Part shown: positions 23,682-35,399 of the stretch, piece after piece
How positions within the stretch are numbered: position 1 is the stretch's first letter
How the letters are laid out: each line of letters starts with the position of its first letter
Source: Lunularia cruciata
Taxonomy: Eukaryota; Streptophyta; Marchantiopsida; Lunulariales; Lunulariaceae
Direction: 5' to 3'
Assembly (NCBI GenBank): GCA_948567375.1
Contig: OX419756.1
Span: 70,198,333 to 70,262,332 of the forward strand
Length of the DNA stretch: 64,000 nucleotides
Notes under the pieces: model-generated
What the model was told of the DNA's origin: nothing
The model's input: only the letters and a program-made list of their open reading frames with translations
Database searches by the model: none
Translations under genes and position numbers: made by a program

Positions 23682-25174
23682 TACTTAAGGTTGTTGAGTG
23701 CTGTTCATTCTGAACGTTTATTCTATCTAGCTAGTGGTGGACAACAGGCACCGTGAGAGCTTTACATGTTAATATGAGTTTTGGAACCATACTCAGATGC
23801 TTCACTGCAATCGATCACCATGGTTGAAACTCCTTGGCTGCTAGCGCTCTTGTAAATCATAACTGGTTTCATTCTCGGCTTTCGACAACGACTGGCAACG
23901 TAACCGGTCGGATGAGCTCAATCTAAGCAGAGCGCCTCATAGTTGCAATGGAGCACTGCTAAGATCTCACTTACGGACAGCCAGGTACAACAAAATGATG
24001 GGAGTAATCGTATGGCCTACTATATCCCTTAATTAGCACATTTCGAGCACTTACTCAATATCAAAGTTGCACAGCTTCAACTGTAATTTCTTGAACTGAG
24101 TTTCTGAATTATACTAGGAAGGGAACTCTGGAGTTTCTGGATGAGACTCGCACTCATCTTACTTCACAGCTCGTGGTTGGTACCACTCCTAAGTGTACTT
24201 GGTTCTTGCCCCAACCTTCGTTAAGTTAATATATACTCTCTCATTCCCTTTGTAATAATATTATCAAGAATGAATCAACTATATCAAGGTATGTGCTTAC
24301 CGTTGACCTTGTAGATTCTCTTTATCCAAAGTGAGTGTCGTTTGGAAGCTCCTAACTATGTTCATTCGTCAAGCACACTAAATTCTGCTGAGCTACAGCT
24401 AACGAAGGGCTTCGAGCAAGAAATGGTTTATATGATTAGCCACAATGGTGCGGCTCTTATTTCCGATCACGATGACCAAGCTTAGAGTTGCAATAAATAA
24501 TTGTTCAAATTGTCCATTTATTCTATCGCAATCCTGGGCCTGCGTTAACGTTTAAGGTTCGATTGCCTTCAAAGTCCCGCCCTAATCGGAATGGGGTTCT
24601 GATAATAGCTTCGGATTTTTGCAATCCAGCAATTTTTGCAATTGCGGGAGTCGCTGAAGCTGCAGCGCAGGCGACCCGCTGTTCCGCACACGATATTGCC
24701 TCGTGTCCCTCGGGTCCACAAAGCGTCTCGTGCGCGCTTTATGGCATCTTCACTATAAAAGAAATCCAATTCCAGATGGGCTCCCCGGAGGGAGGTTTGG
24801 CCGTGAGATCGGATTTTAGCGCTTTTTCCGGAGATCTTTCTTTTTAACGCAACAAAACTCCCATCGGTTGTCCGCACATTTATAGAAGTTAAGCAGGCCA
24901 TAGGCCTTCTGCTTAAAACATCATTATTCAAATATTCTCGGTTCTGTGAGAAGGGTTGGGGACGGAAATGGCCCCATCCCTTACTCTCGATGGTATTTCT
25001 TACCAGTCAAATAAACTCAGGCTCCATTACCGCGCAAAGCATTGCGGGCACATCTCCAGACTGTTATATGCATCACAGGTAATCTTGCCGATGATAAATT
25101 GAGGTCCCTTGCGTACATGTTACATGATGTCGCATTGAACTACTTTCTTGATTTCCAAGCCAACCCGCTTGGCT
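23682..25174. other. intergenic; one unassigned GC-richer open frame
   Basis: 23682-24540 holds the likely 3' untranslated region of the dioxygenase and no recognisable gene. 24569-24931 (minus) is open for 120 codons in a distinctly GC-richer patch (motifs such as SGKSAKIRSHGQ and EDAIKRARDALW) but starts with TTG, not ATG. I do not recognise it. It could be a partial exon or chance. Confidence 0.35.
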
Positions 25175-25391
25175 TGTAAGAACATGAATAAATATCCATA
25201 TCAGTTCAGTTTCACTCCCAGTCTTTTATTAGTGAGAACACATACTTTACATAGCCTCTTTAGAGGCTAAGAAGTGTGTCTTTTTGCTTCTGGCTGCCCC
25301 CTATGTACTCTAGTACTGGGTGGAGCTCCTATAATCATCAAACTCTATTCTCTGCTCATCTCTTGCATTCCAGAGTGCTCTCTATCTTCCA
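25175..25391 (+). repeat. copia 5' LTR
   Basis: Begins TGTAAGAACATG and ends ATCTTCCA, about 217 bp. It matches 31406-31750 over its whole length apart from a duplication in the right copy. Confidence 0.85.
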
Positions 25392-25394
25392 TAA

Positions 25395-25406
25395 TGGTAT
25401 CAGAGC
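25395..25406 (+). promoter_or_regulatory. copia primer-binding site (initiator-Met tRNA)
   Basis: TGGTATCAGAGC, three bases after the LTR as first delimited. If the three bases ATAA/TAA belong to the LTR, the site is directly adjacent. Confidence 0.9.
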
Positions 25407-25742
25407 TTATATGCTCTTAAGGTTTGTAGAATAGGCTAAACAGATTCACTAGAGTCATCCCACACAGGTTCACTATCAGTGCAGAACTGGGAAGGCGCCC
25501 CCCTCCCTGTTCCTACCACACAATCTTTCTCACCCAGCACAAGAAAAGTTTTCAGTCACCCAAAGTCCATCACCATTGCAGAATTTGAAAGCGTCTGAGC
25601 ACACCTGCAAATTTTCAGCAAGAAAGATTTCAAATGTCAAGAAATTCCCACAAGCAGTACATGCATAGGAGGATTCTCAGGCCAGACCAAAAAATACTGA
25701 AGATTTAAACTGAGAACAAAGGTGAGAGAAATATGATACCAT

Positions 25743-27371
25743 GACAACCAAGAATCACCTAGACACCTCTGCCTCGCCCAAATTTGATGGGTCATACTAC
25801 ACACAATGGGCAGAGCAAAGAACTGCTTGAACTTGAAGAGGTTTGGGTTATATAAATGGCTCAACTACCCAACCTGCACCAACAACTACTTCCGGATCCA
25901 CCACAGTTACAAATCAAGTAGGACATAAATGCTTGGCTCAAGAAAGACAAAACGGCCAAGGTTGCAATTTGCTCTTGTGTTAATAGGAGCATCTACAGAA
26001 TTGTGGGAGGCTGCACCTCAGCCAAAAAGGTTTGGGATCAACTTAAAAGTCAATATTCGGCCACATACATGGTCACTCAAATGACTGAAAGACAAGTTGG
26101 TAACCTTGAAAATATAACCCATTGAATCTGTCACCCACCATATCAACAATTACAAGGACCAGTTGAAGCAATGTCATACAACAGGATTGACTGTGGACAC
26201 AAAAGAGGAATTAATAACCCTCATGCACAGCATGCCTCCTGCCTACAACACCATCATTCAAACAATGAGATCTCAACAAGTCAATCTTCAGCAGTTAATG
26301 TCTACCTTGCTACAAGAAGAAAAGCTATGAAAGGCTCTAATGCAGAGTCTGCAGCACTTTTCACCCACAATAAAGGCAAGAACTTCATGAACAAGAAGTT
26401 CCACAAAGGCCAGGGCCTCAGGGTTCCAAGACCAACCATGGCGGCCAAAAACTTGCACGTCCAGGACCCTGCCCAAGATGTCAACAAGAAGGGCGAAGAG
26501 TGCCTACTGACTGTTCTACCCACCCAAAACTGCACATTGTTTCAAGAATCACAACCAAAAACAGACAGCAGGCAACAACACCCAGCAACGAGAGGTAGAG
26601 TCTAAACAAAACTGCTACTTTGCCCAAGTTCTTCTCACATGTGCATACACCTCTGTCAAGTAGATGGAAAACAAGGAGAATGATCCCTTGTGGTATGTAG
26701 ACAAAGTTGCCTCTCACCTAGGGAATGACTTCCAAATTTTACATTTGCACCCTAAGAACAGAGAAAACTAGACCAAAGTCGTGTTCCTTGGCAGTGACAC
26801 TTCCTTGGCATTGAAGGCACTAGAAATTGTCAACGTCATGCTACCAAATTGCTCTGTTCCCACACTAATGGATATGCAATGAGTTCCATATCTTCAAAAG
26901 AACCTCTTCTTAGTTTTCACCTTTGATCAAAAGGGAGCACATGTTCTTATTCTCAACACCACATGCCAACTGTTTTACCCTAAAGGCAAACAATGGATGG
27001 AATGTCCCCTCAAAAATAATCTGTACATTTTTTGGATGGCTGTCACTGTACATGATACACAGCCAAAACAAGCCCTGAAATGTGCTACAACAAACCAATG
27101 GAGAAAATCAACTTATTTTTTTTAAACTACAAAGAAAAGTTGAAGCCACGGCAAGGCAGAGCACAGGTGCTTGGTCTAAGAACTCAAACCTGAAGGCAAA
27201 TGGTCAGGACAAACAAAGTCTTTGTAAGCAATGTGACCTCCCATTTCAAGTTCTTGGTTCATCCTCCTCCACCCTGCAGATAATCACAAGAGGAAATGTT
27301 TATCAATTTCCACATTCCCTTCAAACTTGGCATTTGAAGTTAAATTCACAAGTGCATGTTCACTTAATATT
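25743..27371 (+). pseudogene. copia gag-protease remnant
   Basis: Gag starts MTTKNHLDTSASPKFDGSYY and continues through shifted frames to the UBN2-like block (AWDQLKSQYSATYM, YNTIIQTMRSQQVNLQQLMS; about 26020-26320). A damaged knuckle CPRCQQEGR...TDC lies near 26470-26510, with the histidine replaced. Protease follows at about 26690, reading WYVDKVASHLGND where active elements have WYVDSGAS, so the catalytic DSG is lost. The pre-integrase block (QKNLFLVFTFD, KGKQWMECPLKNNLY) reaches about 27100. Multiple stops. Confidence 0.8.
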
Positions 27372-28412
27372 TGTAATGTTACAAGGATAAGAGAAACTCC
27401 AAGAGAAAAATAAGACAAGAAACAAAAGAGAAACATTAGACAAGAAACACAAGACTTCATCACTCAATACTTTGATGCTCCAAAGAGCACTTTGTCTTTA
27501 TCATAGAACAAAGAGGATCTATTCAAAGCGAGATGCACACTTGGATCAGATATATGGATTTGTTACGTGTCAACAAGCTCCACCCTTAGATTAGCTGCAT
27601 GGATAGGTGACATGTCAACTTTTGTCTTATTTGGTTGGTTAAACAAGTTTGACAAAAAGGAATCTTTGGGGAATCTTCTTATAAGAAGTTCAGAATAACA
27701 TAGGTGAGATATTGTTAGAAAGCTCTTGATAGTAAAAACAAGAGGGGAAGATACAATTTTCTCTAAAGGAGTCCAAAATGAAACACCCTTTAGAGGAAAT
27801 GGTATCTCCCCCTCTCTTTTTTACTATCAATAGCTTTCCAACAATACCTCACAAGGACAGGCGTTTAAAAAATCTCACCTCTAATGGGTGAAGGCATCTA
27901 GATCTGAAGTTGCAAAAGTAGCCACGGCTACTCTATGTTTTGATGTCCCAGACTCAATCGTGGTATTTCTCTCTTGGTTTAATATAATACCATTAACTAC
28001 TAAAATTATCTAGAGGTGTAAATTGACTTTGTAATATCTTGAAAGATGTTATATTTGATAGTCTAAGTAGATCATATAGAGGTGCCACCAAAATAATATT
28101 TACACTAATACAAAAGAGATCAAAAACACCTTAAAAAATTTAGAGTCAATTTTGGAGACCTTTAGAGGAAATGGTATCTCCCTTTCTTGATTTTACCTCA
28201 TTTCACTTTTTGATTCCTAATTAATCCATTTAGGCTTCCAAAATTGACTCTAAAGTTTTTAAGGTGGTTTTATCTCTTCCGTATTAGTGTAAATATTTTT
28301 TTGGTTGCACCTCTATCTGATCTACTTAGACTATCATATATAACATCTTTCAAGATATTACAAAATCAATTTCCACCTCTAGATAATTTTTCTAGCTAAT
28401 GGTGTTATAATA
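27372..28412 (-). repeat. family-2 Ty3 LTR insertion, rearranged into a palindrome
   Basis: From 27372 (TGTAATGTTACAAGG...) the sequence matches the reverse complement of the F2-b left LTR: primer-side end, then CTTTATTATATA-like, GGTGACATGTCAACT and TTTGACAAAAAGGAATC blocks. Near 27985 the LTR start (TAATACCATTAACTAC...) appears in forward orientation and is mirrored at about 28225-28412. Thus a solo LTR was rearranged into head-to-head copies. A second, smaller inverted pair lies at about 27711-27755 and 27798-27845. It interrupts the copia integrase. Confidence 0.75.
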
Positions 28413-28512
28413 ACCAAGAGAGAAATACCACGAAGTGAGTTTGGGACCTCAAAAAATAGAATAGCTGTAGCTACTTTTTCAACTTCAGATCTGGACACCT
28501 TCACCCATGTAG

Positions 28513-29090
28513 TCTTGCATCCCAAACCATGGTGTGGTCAAATCCAGCAGCTGGTGTTGTTCTCCAAAGTTGCTTCCGCCCAGCCCTGTAGCTGGAAGCT
28601 TCCGTTCCAACATCCTTGCATTCCTCACCTCACCTGCCCATGTATTCACGGGCAGGCCAAAGAAATGAGGGTTCCAAAAGGAAAAACTGACCAGTATATG
28701 AAGCACCGCAATGCATGCTTCATGAGGCCAAGCTTCCCCAAAAATATTTGGGAGAAGCGGTGACATGCACTAATTTCATACGTACCACTCTCCAACTAAA
28801 GCCATTTTCCCAAGGTACAACTCCCTTCGGGCTCTGGCATGGCTACAAACCTGATTTGTCCTATTTCAATGTTTTTGGCTGCAAGTATTATGATAAAATA
28901 CCAAAAGAGCTTTGCACTAGACATGATGATGAAACTGTGGAGTGTATTTTCTTGGGTTACTTTGGCAATCAAATTTTTAACCATACCATTTGGCCTATAA
29001 AGTGTAAAGAATATCGAATGTTCATGTTTTGCTTCAAGGGATGTAGTTTTCGAGGAGGAGCAGTTAGCTCTCCCTCGGTCTAGAACTCTT
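28513..29090 (+). pseudogene. copia integrase C-terminal remnant
   Basis: Contains LPQKYLGEAVTCTNFIRTTL, TTPFGLWHGYKPDLSYFNVF and GCKYYDKIPKEL, the hallmark copia integrase tail (28730-28930). The block before it (28515-28730) is readable in another frame, including HPWCGQ-type and KGKTDQYMKH peptides. A frameshift separates them. The catalytic core further upstream is unrecognisable or displaced by the LTR insertion. Confidence 0.8.
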
Positions 29091-29757
29091 ACAGGCAATC
29101 AATTATCAGAGGAAACTCTGCAAAGTGATCCTCTCTTTTATCACACACCTTCTGCCCTTGTTGGAACTTCTAGACCCTTGCAACCACCTCAAACTACTCC
29201 CGCTGTTGCACCAGTCTTCATTACCCAACCAACACAAGCTTCTACTATTCCAATTGTCATGCAAATTCCCACTCAACCATCCAGTCCTTTTTCTCAAAGG
29301 TTTCAAGGGCTAGCTGGATAATTTATCTGCTCAGCCCTCCATAGGAACTGCACTACATTCACAATCAAAGATTCCAAAGGAGCCTGTCATTCAAGATGAC
29401 TCTGTTGATTTGGATGACTCACTAGTTATTCATATTCATGATAGTCCACTGAACTCACTACCTCATTCTCCACAAGTTTTTTGACTCAGCTTCTGGCCTT
29501 GAGCTCATGCATCACCTAGGCAGTCATACCCATTCACCACAATGACAGTCTTTTTCTGCACATCTCATCCTAATTAAGGACTACTTCAGAGATAAGCTTA
29601 AGGCCTCCAACTTTGGTAAGCGACTAAAAACAGGTTCGATAAGTTCCTTTATACGAAGCTTTGTATAACATATTATATATAATATAATGTAACACTTGAT
29701 AATGCTCAAGCAGCCTCATCATCACCCACAGATTTCTCTTCAGAAACCCATCAACCG

Positions 29758-31385
29758 GTGGTTGCTTGTAGTTCTAATAGAACCAATAAGGGAGTTCCTC
29801 CCAAACATGATCCTGTAGAAAATTATCAACCTGAAGGGTTGGTACCAAAGTCCAAGAAAAAACAGAAACGGGCACTTCATACAAGTGTGCCCGAGGTCCC
29901 ACTTGAACCTCCCACATTTGAAAACGCTATGGACTCACCTGAAGCTGATTACTGGCACGTAGCAATTCAAGACGAACTGCAGTCCATGCCCAAAATAACA
30001 CATGGGTATTCACCAAGTTACCCCCCGTCGCACATCACCTGCAAATGGCTGTTTAAGCTCAAACTGAACCGATTAGTTTCATAGATCGATTCAAAGCACG
30101 ACTGGTTGCTCAGAGATTTATCCAGACGTACGGCCTTGACTACACAGACACTTTCTTTCCTGTCGTACGTATCCAATCTATCATACTGATTTTGGCTATA
30201 TCTGCACAACAAAATCTGCAAGTCCACCAAATGGACGTTCAAATTGTTTTCTTAAATGGAACCTTGTTTGAAGAAATCTATATGCAGGTTCCAAAGGGCG
30301 TTTCCACCCCCAACCTGGCTTGGTTTGCAGATTGAAGAAGGCCCCTTATGGGCTCAAGAAGTCACCAAGAGAATGGTACCGTGTTATTAATGCTTTCTTA
30401 TGCTCTCTTGGTCTCAGTAAATTGACTGCAGACAGTAATGTATATTACCTGCACAAAGACAACCACTTCCTTATCTTTGCCTTGTACATTGACGATACAG
30501 TTATTGCACTGATCATATTCCACTCCTTCAGTTTGTCAAGTCCAAACTGTCCTCTCAGTTTACTATGAGTGATCTTGGTAAGATTCATCAATGCTTAAGC
30601 CTCGAGGTCACTCAAAACCGTCAAGAAGGTTGGATCAGCATCTCTTAGGGGTTGTATGCTCAGCTAAAACTGCTGGAGTTTGGCTTCCACAAGTGCCAAC
30701 CAATATCAACATCCGTAGCACTAGGAGTTCAACTTTCACTCGCTGACTGTCCAAAAACTGCACACGAGAAAGCTATGCTTTCTGATTTTCTATACCACAA
30801 CGTAGTGGGCTCCATCTTGCTGCCCACTGTATCAGACCGGACAAGGAATATGGAGTTTGGGTGTTATCTCAGTTTTCCTCAAATTCTGTCAAGGCACACA
30901 TACAAGCAGTCAAACACACATTCAGATATTGGAAGGGCACATATGATGTTTACATTGAATATCTCTGTCAGCATATCCCTAAATCTCTGTTTGGTTAAAG
31001 CAACAGGGACTGGGCAGGGGAGGTGGACCAGCAAAGATCGACCTCCGGGTAGTTGGCAGAATTTGTCATCCCTTTCCATCTCGGAGTCAGAATACATCAC
31101 TATGGCATCTGCCGCAGCGGAAGCGATGTGGTTTTGTTATCTGCTCCATGATCTTCATTTAGAACAAACTCTAGTCTCCACTTCAAAATTTCATGTTAGA
31201 ACTAAGCACATTGGTGTTAACTATCACTTTATTAGACAATTAGCTGCACATCAACTTCTAAAGTGGAATTTTTTTGTCCAACTAAGTCTCAGCGAGCTGA
31301 CTTTCTCACTAAACCGCTCTCTGGTCCCAGACTTTCCAAACACCTTCCGATTGTCTGAGTGTGTGGATTAGGAGTTAAAGACTTA
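29758..31385 (+). pseudogene. copia reverse transcriptase / RNase H remnant
   Basis: RT blocks: EVPLEPPTFENAMDSPEADY (about 29900), FKARLVAQRFIQTYGLDYTD and QMDVQIVFLNGTLFEEIYMQ (30090-30290), LKKAPYGLKKSPREWY (30330) and the catalytic YIDD motif in FALYIDDTVIA (30480). RNase H follows with SISESEYITMASAAAEAMWF (31075) and a C-terminal KxKHI-like region (RTKHIGVNYHFIR, 31200). Frameshifts near 30060, 30290, 30560 and stops elsewhere make it inactive, although the YIDD site survives. Confidence 0.85.
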
Positions 31386-31405
31386 GATTAAAACTGAGGA
31401 GGGCT

Positions 31406-31750
31406 TGTAGGAACGTGGATAATATCCATATCAGTTCAGTTTCACTCAAAGTCTTTTATTACTGTGAACAAATACTTTACACAACTTCTTTAGAGGCTAA
31501 GAGGTGTGGTTTTGCACCTCTGGGGTTTGCTTCAGGCTGCACATATGTACTTTCACCCTGTGTGGGCTCCTATAATCATCAAATTCTATTCTCGGTTCAT
31601 TTCTTGCATTCCTGAGTGCTCTCTATCTTCTGGGGTGTGCTTCAGGCTACCCCTATGTACTTTCGCCCTGTGTGGGCTCCTACAATAATCAAACTCTATT
31701 CTCGGTTCATCTCTTGTATTCCTGAGTGCTTGAGATCTTGAGATCTTCCA
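31406..31750 (+). repeat. copia 3' LTR with internal duplication
   Basis: Begins TGTAGGAACGTGG after the purine-rich AACTGAGGAGGGCT tract and ends GATCTTCCA. It is about 130 bp longer than the left LTR because the segment around 31515-31628 (GGGTTTGCTTCAGGCT ... CCTGAGTGCT) is repeated at 31633-31730. GAGATCTT is doubled at 31731-31746. Confidence 0.8.
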
Positions 31751-32819
31751 TAATGGCTTGCTTGTAAATCTACACTGACGAAAGCTCCAAGGTCCGAGAT
31801 CATGTAATATATAGTTTTCTCATAAGTTAGTCATACTAGTCATATTTGAAAGCTTGGCGTTAGCGTGTTCAGTCCACAATTTGTATTAGCGCCTTTCTCC
31901 TGACGAATCTTGGCACTTCTTAATTATGTGAGATGTGCTGTGATAATCAATTCATCTTAGGTGTAGGTCGCGATAGAATTTCCTATATTAAGAGCCCGTG
32001 TAGACATGAACAGGTCAGCAGTGCGGGATGTTTGCGGAAGTGAATCCGCCTTAACCATCTTAATTTGGAATCCAATGCAGAGAATCAACGTCTATATATC
32101 AACTGCTGTAGATACTGTTATCGTTGACTGAGAGCACGTGTATTTTACATGCAAAGTTTCGCACGTGGGAAATAGCCCCCACCGATCCCAGTAGAAACTC
32201 TTTCCGATTTAATTAGAAGCATTATAGCATTCGACTTCCATTACAGGGAGCATCATGCAAATTGACCAAGTGCCATATAGGCGTTTTTACACTATTTTTT
32301 CAACTAAAATCAACTGTGAGTGCAAAAGTGCACTCCTATGAAGGTGAAGATATCGCGCCGTGGTTGAGAAGATGGCATATTTGCACCATGATTGTGTACA
32401 GAGTAGATTATCTCTTTATTTGCGCTTGAATTGCACCTTTATTTACACTCAAATTTTCCCTTGAGATTGCACTTATATTGGATTCTTAATACACCGGTAT
32501 TTGCACATAAATTAAATCCTTAGGTTGATTACAAAAATTGCTCTAGCATTTGCTTTTGAGATTATATAGATATGCACCTTTTATTACACTCATATTTGCA
32601 TTTTATGCCTCGTATTTATCTTTCTTTTTTTATTTTTTATTTTGCTCCAATGTTTACTGATAGTTAAATCATGCCAGGTATTACTTCTCTACTCTTGTTT
32701 TCTGTTTCCCTTCATCGAAATCATACAAGAGTGTCTATCTTTCTGTGTTTCCATCCTGTGTCTTCCCTTCACTTCCTCTCCTCTTCGCTTTTCTTTCTTG
32801 CCATTTCCTTTGATTACAT
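31751..32819. other. no supported gene; T-rich low-complexity DNA
   Basis: 31760-32250 has ordinary composition but no recognised gene. 32320-32640 is built of variations on 'tttgcac...ttacactcaaattt', a cryptic tandem structure with no coding potential. Confidence 0.4.
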
Positions 32820-33045
32820 ATTTTTCAGATCGCAGCAAAACGTGAACGTACATAAGGACTATTATGCACACAAATTCTCTAGGTCTCTTGTTTCCCATAT
32901 GTACCTTTGTTTCACTTCCTTCCCGCACTTTCGCTTGATTACAAAATTTTCAGATCGCAGCAAAATCGAAACGCCTAAGGACTACTATTTATACAAATTT
33001 TCAGATCGCAGCAAAACGTAAACACACCTAAGGACTATTATTTTC
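32820..33045. repeat. three copies of a TTTTCAGATCGCAGCAAAA motif
   Basis: Copies start near 32822, 32949 and 32999, each followed after a few bases by 'ctaaggactattat' or a close variant. Units are about 50-55 bp, the first separated by about 75 bp of unrelated T/C-rich sequence. Non-coding tandem or dispersed duplication. Confidence 0.75.
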
Positions 33046-33606
33046 TAAACCCTAAACTCCGTGCGCCTTCCTTTGATTGCATTGAGAGGAGCCTTGAACT
33101 CTTCATGCCTTACCGGAACTTTCTTGATTTATTGCCATTCTTTCAACGGAATATTCTGATGAATCCAATAAGAACCATACAGTGAGAACGCAAACCAAAA
33201 GATATTACAGATATTGTTATAAACAATTAAGCAGATGATAGTCATGATTTTGGGAGAGGGGTATTTAAGTTTCGTTAAAACGTGTAATAGATGCATGCAA
33301 ATGCTTTAATCATCCATCTTATGTAGTTTGGAGCTCATTAGCATTGCTCCTTATCATTCTTGCAAGCAATTGCATTGGGTATATGTTCATGTATACAGCA
33401 AATTGTGAATTTTTGGAGGGTTACAGGATTACACTTATTTCATGTATGAAATTTATTACTCTTTTAACACTTTCTAAATTTTTTACCTAGTATATATAGC
33501 AAATTGTACGTTATATTTTAGTGTTTTACAATTTAATGTGTTTAATTTATTCTATTTTCAAGTTCTGGTGTTAACTATTTGCTTAACTGTAAAACAAAAT
33601 TGAACG
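33046..33606. other. no supported gene
   Basis: AT-rich with no recognisable reading frame or repeat boundary. Confidence 0.4.
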
Positions 33607-33885
33607 TTAAACCAAAATTAAACCTTTATAGTTGCCACTTCTCCTATTGTGTAAGTCATAAATATCTCCGAACAATTTTTTTTTATCTGGCACGTTGGCC
33701 AAGTCGGCAAAAAATCTAACCAAACCCTTAGAATCCTTGACAGGGTTGTGCTTCAATCCTATATGACAAGGGATTTCGCTACACAGATAACTTGAAGCAC
33801 AAGAACTTTGAACTGCATGCAAACTAATTCTCCCGGGTGCCACATCGGACCACTCCATGCCAGGAACTATTCTCGGACGCCACAT
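33607..33885 (-). CDS. unidentified exon-like open frame
   Basis: A 92-codon minus-strand frame in a GC-richer patch; the distal half (CHIGLKHNPVKDSKGLVRFF, ADLANVPDKKKLFGDIYDLH) has a protein-like composition. It lacks an ATG near its 5' end. I recognise no family and found no neighbouring exon. It may be a fragment of an older gene, or chance. Confidence 0.18.
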   Translation of the reverse strand: MWRPRIVPGMEWSDVAPGRISLHAVQSSCASSYLCSEIPCHIGLKHNPVKDSKGLVRFFADLANVPDKKKLFGDIYDLHNRRSGNYKGLILV

Positions 33886-34752
33886 TGGAGCACGTGGCCC
33901 ATTAGCGGTCGGTTACCTCGATTCCCAAATCAACTAGCGGTCGGTGAAGTTTAGGGTCGGGAATATCTCTCCGTACATGTCGCTCATGCTCGTAACGTAA
34001 TCTTGACTTCAAACTCCTGTCCTTGTGTATATCCCTATCTGCACACTATACGAACGTAACAATGCTTCGGACCCCAGCTTTTGCCATGTGTTTTGCACTT
34101 TAGTCCGGATAATATATGAGGCAAAAAGCTATCTCAAAACGTGCGGGCCACAGGTTCAGGAGTTCCAGGAAAATCCTCTTTCCGAAGCAACTTGAACGTG
34201 AATCATCCAGATGAAACTATGGTGCCCAACTGTTTTGATTAGTGTTTCACGAACAAATCTGAAGCCCTGTCTGCCAGGGATTCAAGCTGCAAAGGACTCA
34301 AACATCTTCGATTCGATAGGGACGAGACTCTGAGGGCTTCTCAGATCCTCCTGTCAGTACTAGTCTTGCCATTGGTCAACACATGGGATTACTCAGAGAA
34401 ATATCATCTTACCAAAAGCATCACTGCAAGCAAGAAAGAAACAGTTCGTTGAGCAATCATGCGGAAATCGAAACTAAATGTTTTCAACAGAAAGATACAC
34501 CCTTGAGATGCGAAATTGTAACAAGGGTATATACTGGACGAGAAAATACGAAATGTCCGTATGCATGACGAGAAATATTTGTTGAAGCTGTTCTTTACGT
34601 TCAGTCTGGTAGGAGTTTATACGCGTGGAGATTACTTTCATCTTGATATCATTTTTCAAATCGCACGATTTTCACCACAACACCCCATTGGTTCCTTTAC
34701 AACTTGTTCTTTATTATATTTCATATTGAGCTATAAAATGCAACAAAATTTT
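33886..34752. other. no supported gene
   Basis: Contains a short direct repeat of CTAGCGGTCGG / TTAGCGGTCGG (33903 and 33934). Otherwise no gene or RNA recognised. Confidence 0.4.
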
Positions 34753-34918
34753 TTATTTAGAATATATCTCCCTGCTTTCTGTTGGCCCCATATATATCTA
34801 GAACATCTCTGCTTGCTTTCTGTTGGCCTCATATATATTTAGAATATCTCTCTTTGCTTTCTGTTGGCCCTATATATATATTTAGAAAGTCTCTCCTTGC
34901 TTTCTGTTGATCCTATAT
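34753..34918. repeat. four tandem repeats of about 43 bp
   Basis: Units of the form 'tatatatttagaatatctctc..tgctttctgttggcc' recur at about 34753, 34792, 34832 and 34876. Spacing varies through TA-length changes. Non-coding. Confidence 0.85.
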
Positions 34919-34927
34919 GTAATTATC

Positions 34928-35336
34928 TCATGCCAGAGTATTGTTCCAGAAAGAGTTCCTTTAACCAATACATTATCAACGTATATTTCTATATCCATTT
35001 ATCAAGTATATTGAAATGAAGATAGTTGCATATCTTATCTAAACCCTTACCTTCATCTGCATATGGCTGACTCTATGCTTATCCTTAGACGTCGACTGCT
35101 TTGATATTAAAGAAATTTGCAGAATATCAAAGAGTCATATTAAAAAAAAGTTTGCTTAATATCTAAGGATATGCATAGACTCAGCCATGTGCAGATGCAG
35201 GTAAGATAAGATATACAACTATCTTCATTTCAAGGTTGTACAATATACTTGATAAATGGATATAGAAATATACGTTGAGAATGTAGTGGTTAAAGGAACT
35301 GTTTCGGAAACAATACTCTGGCATGATGTAGGTCTA
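34928..35336. repeat. large inverted repeat, arms about 161 and 174 bp
   Basis: The left arm 34928-35088 (TCATGCCAGAGTATTGTTCC ... GCTTATCCTTAG) pairs with the right arm 35163-35336 (CTAAGGATATGCATAGACTC ... AATACTCTGGCATGA). There are scattered mismatches and a few extra bases in the right arm. The 74-bp spacer holds 'tttgatatt' motifs. Read on the minus strand, the left arm contains IEIYVDNVLVKG, loosely like a copia RT palm motif. That resemblance is weak and gives no element class. Confidence 0.9.
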
Positions 35337-35399
35337 TATCAAAATAAAATGCAGAATATCAAAGAGTTATGTTAAAAAAGGCATGCTTAATATCAAAGC

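Larger units (their letters stand above)
25175..31753 (+). mobile_element. Ty1/copia retrotransposon, degenerate
   Basis: Direct LTRs at 25175-25391 and 31406-31750, an initiator-Met primer site and a purine-rich tract before the right LTR bound the element. Internal order is Gag (UBN2 type), protease, integrase, RT, RNase H, the Ty1/copia order. Many stops and shifts disable it, and a family-2 Ty3 LTR (27372-28412) sits in its integrase region. TGGCT occurs immediately before the left LTR and at 31754-31758. It would be a 5-bp target duplication if the LTR ends CCATAA rather than CCA. Confidence 0.9.

Noticed and set aside
33830-33860. Possible plant snRNA upstream element (TGCCACATCGG)
   Set aside because: Mismatch to RTCCCACATCG, and no correctly spaced TATA box or snRNA sequence follows.
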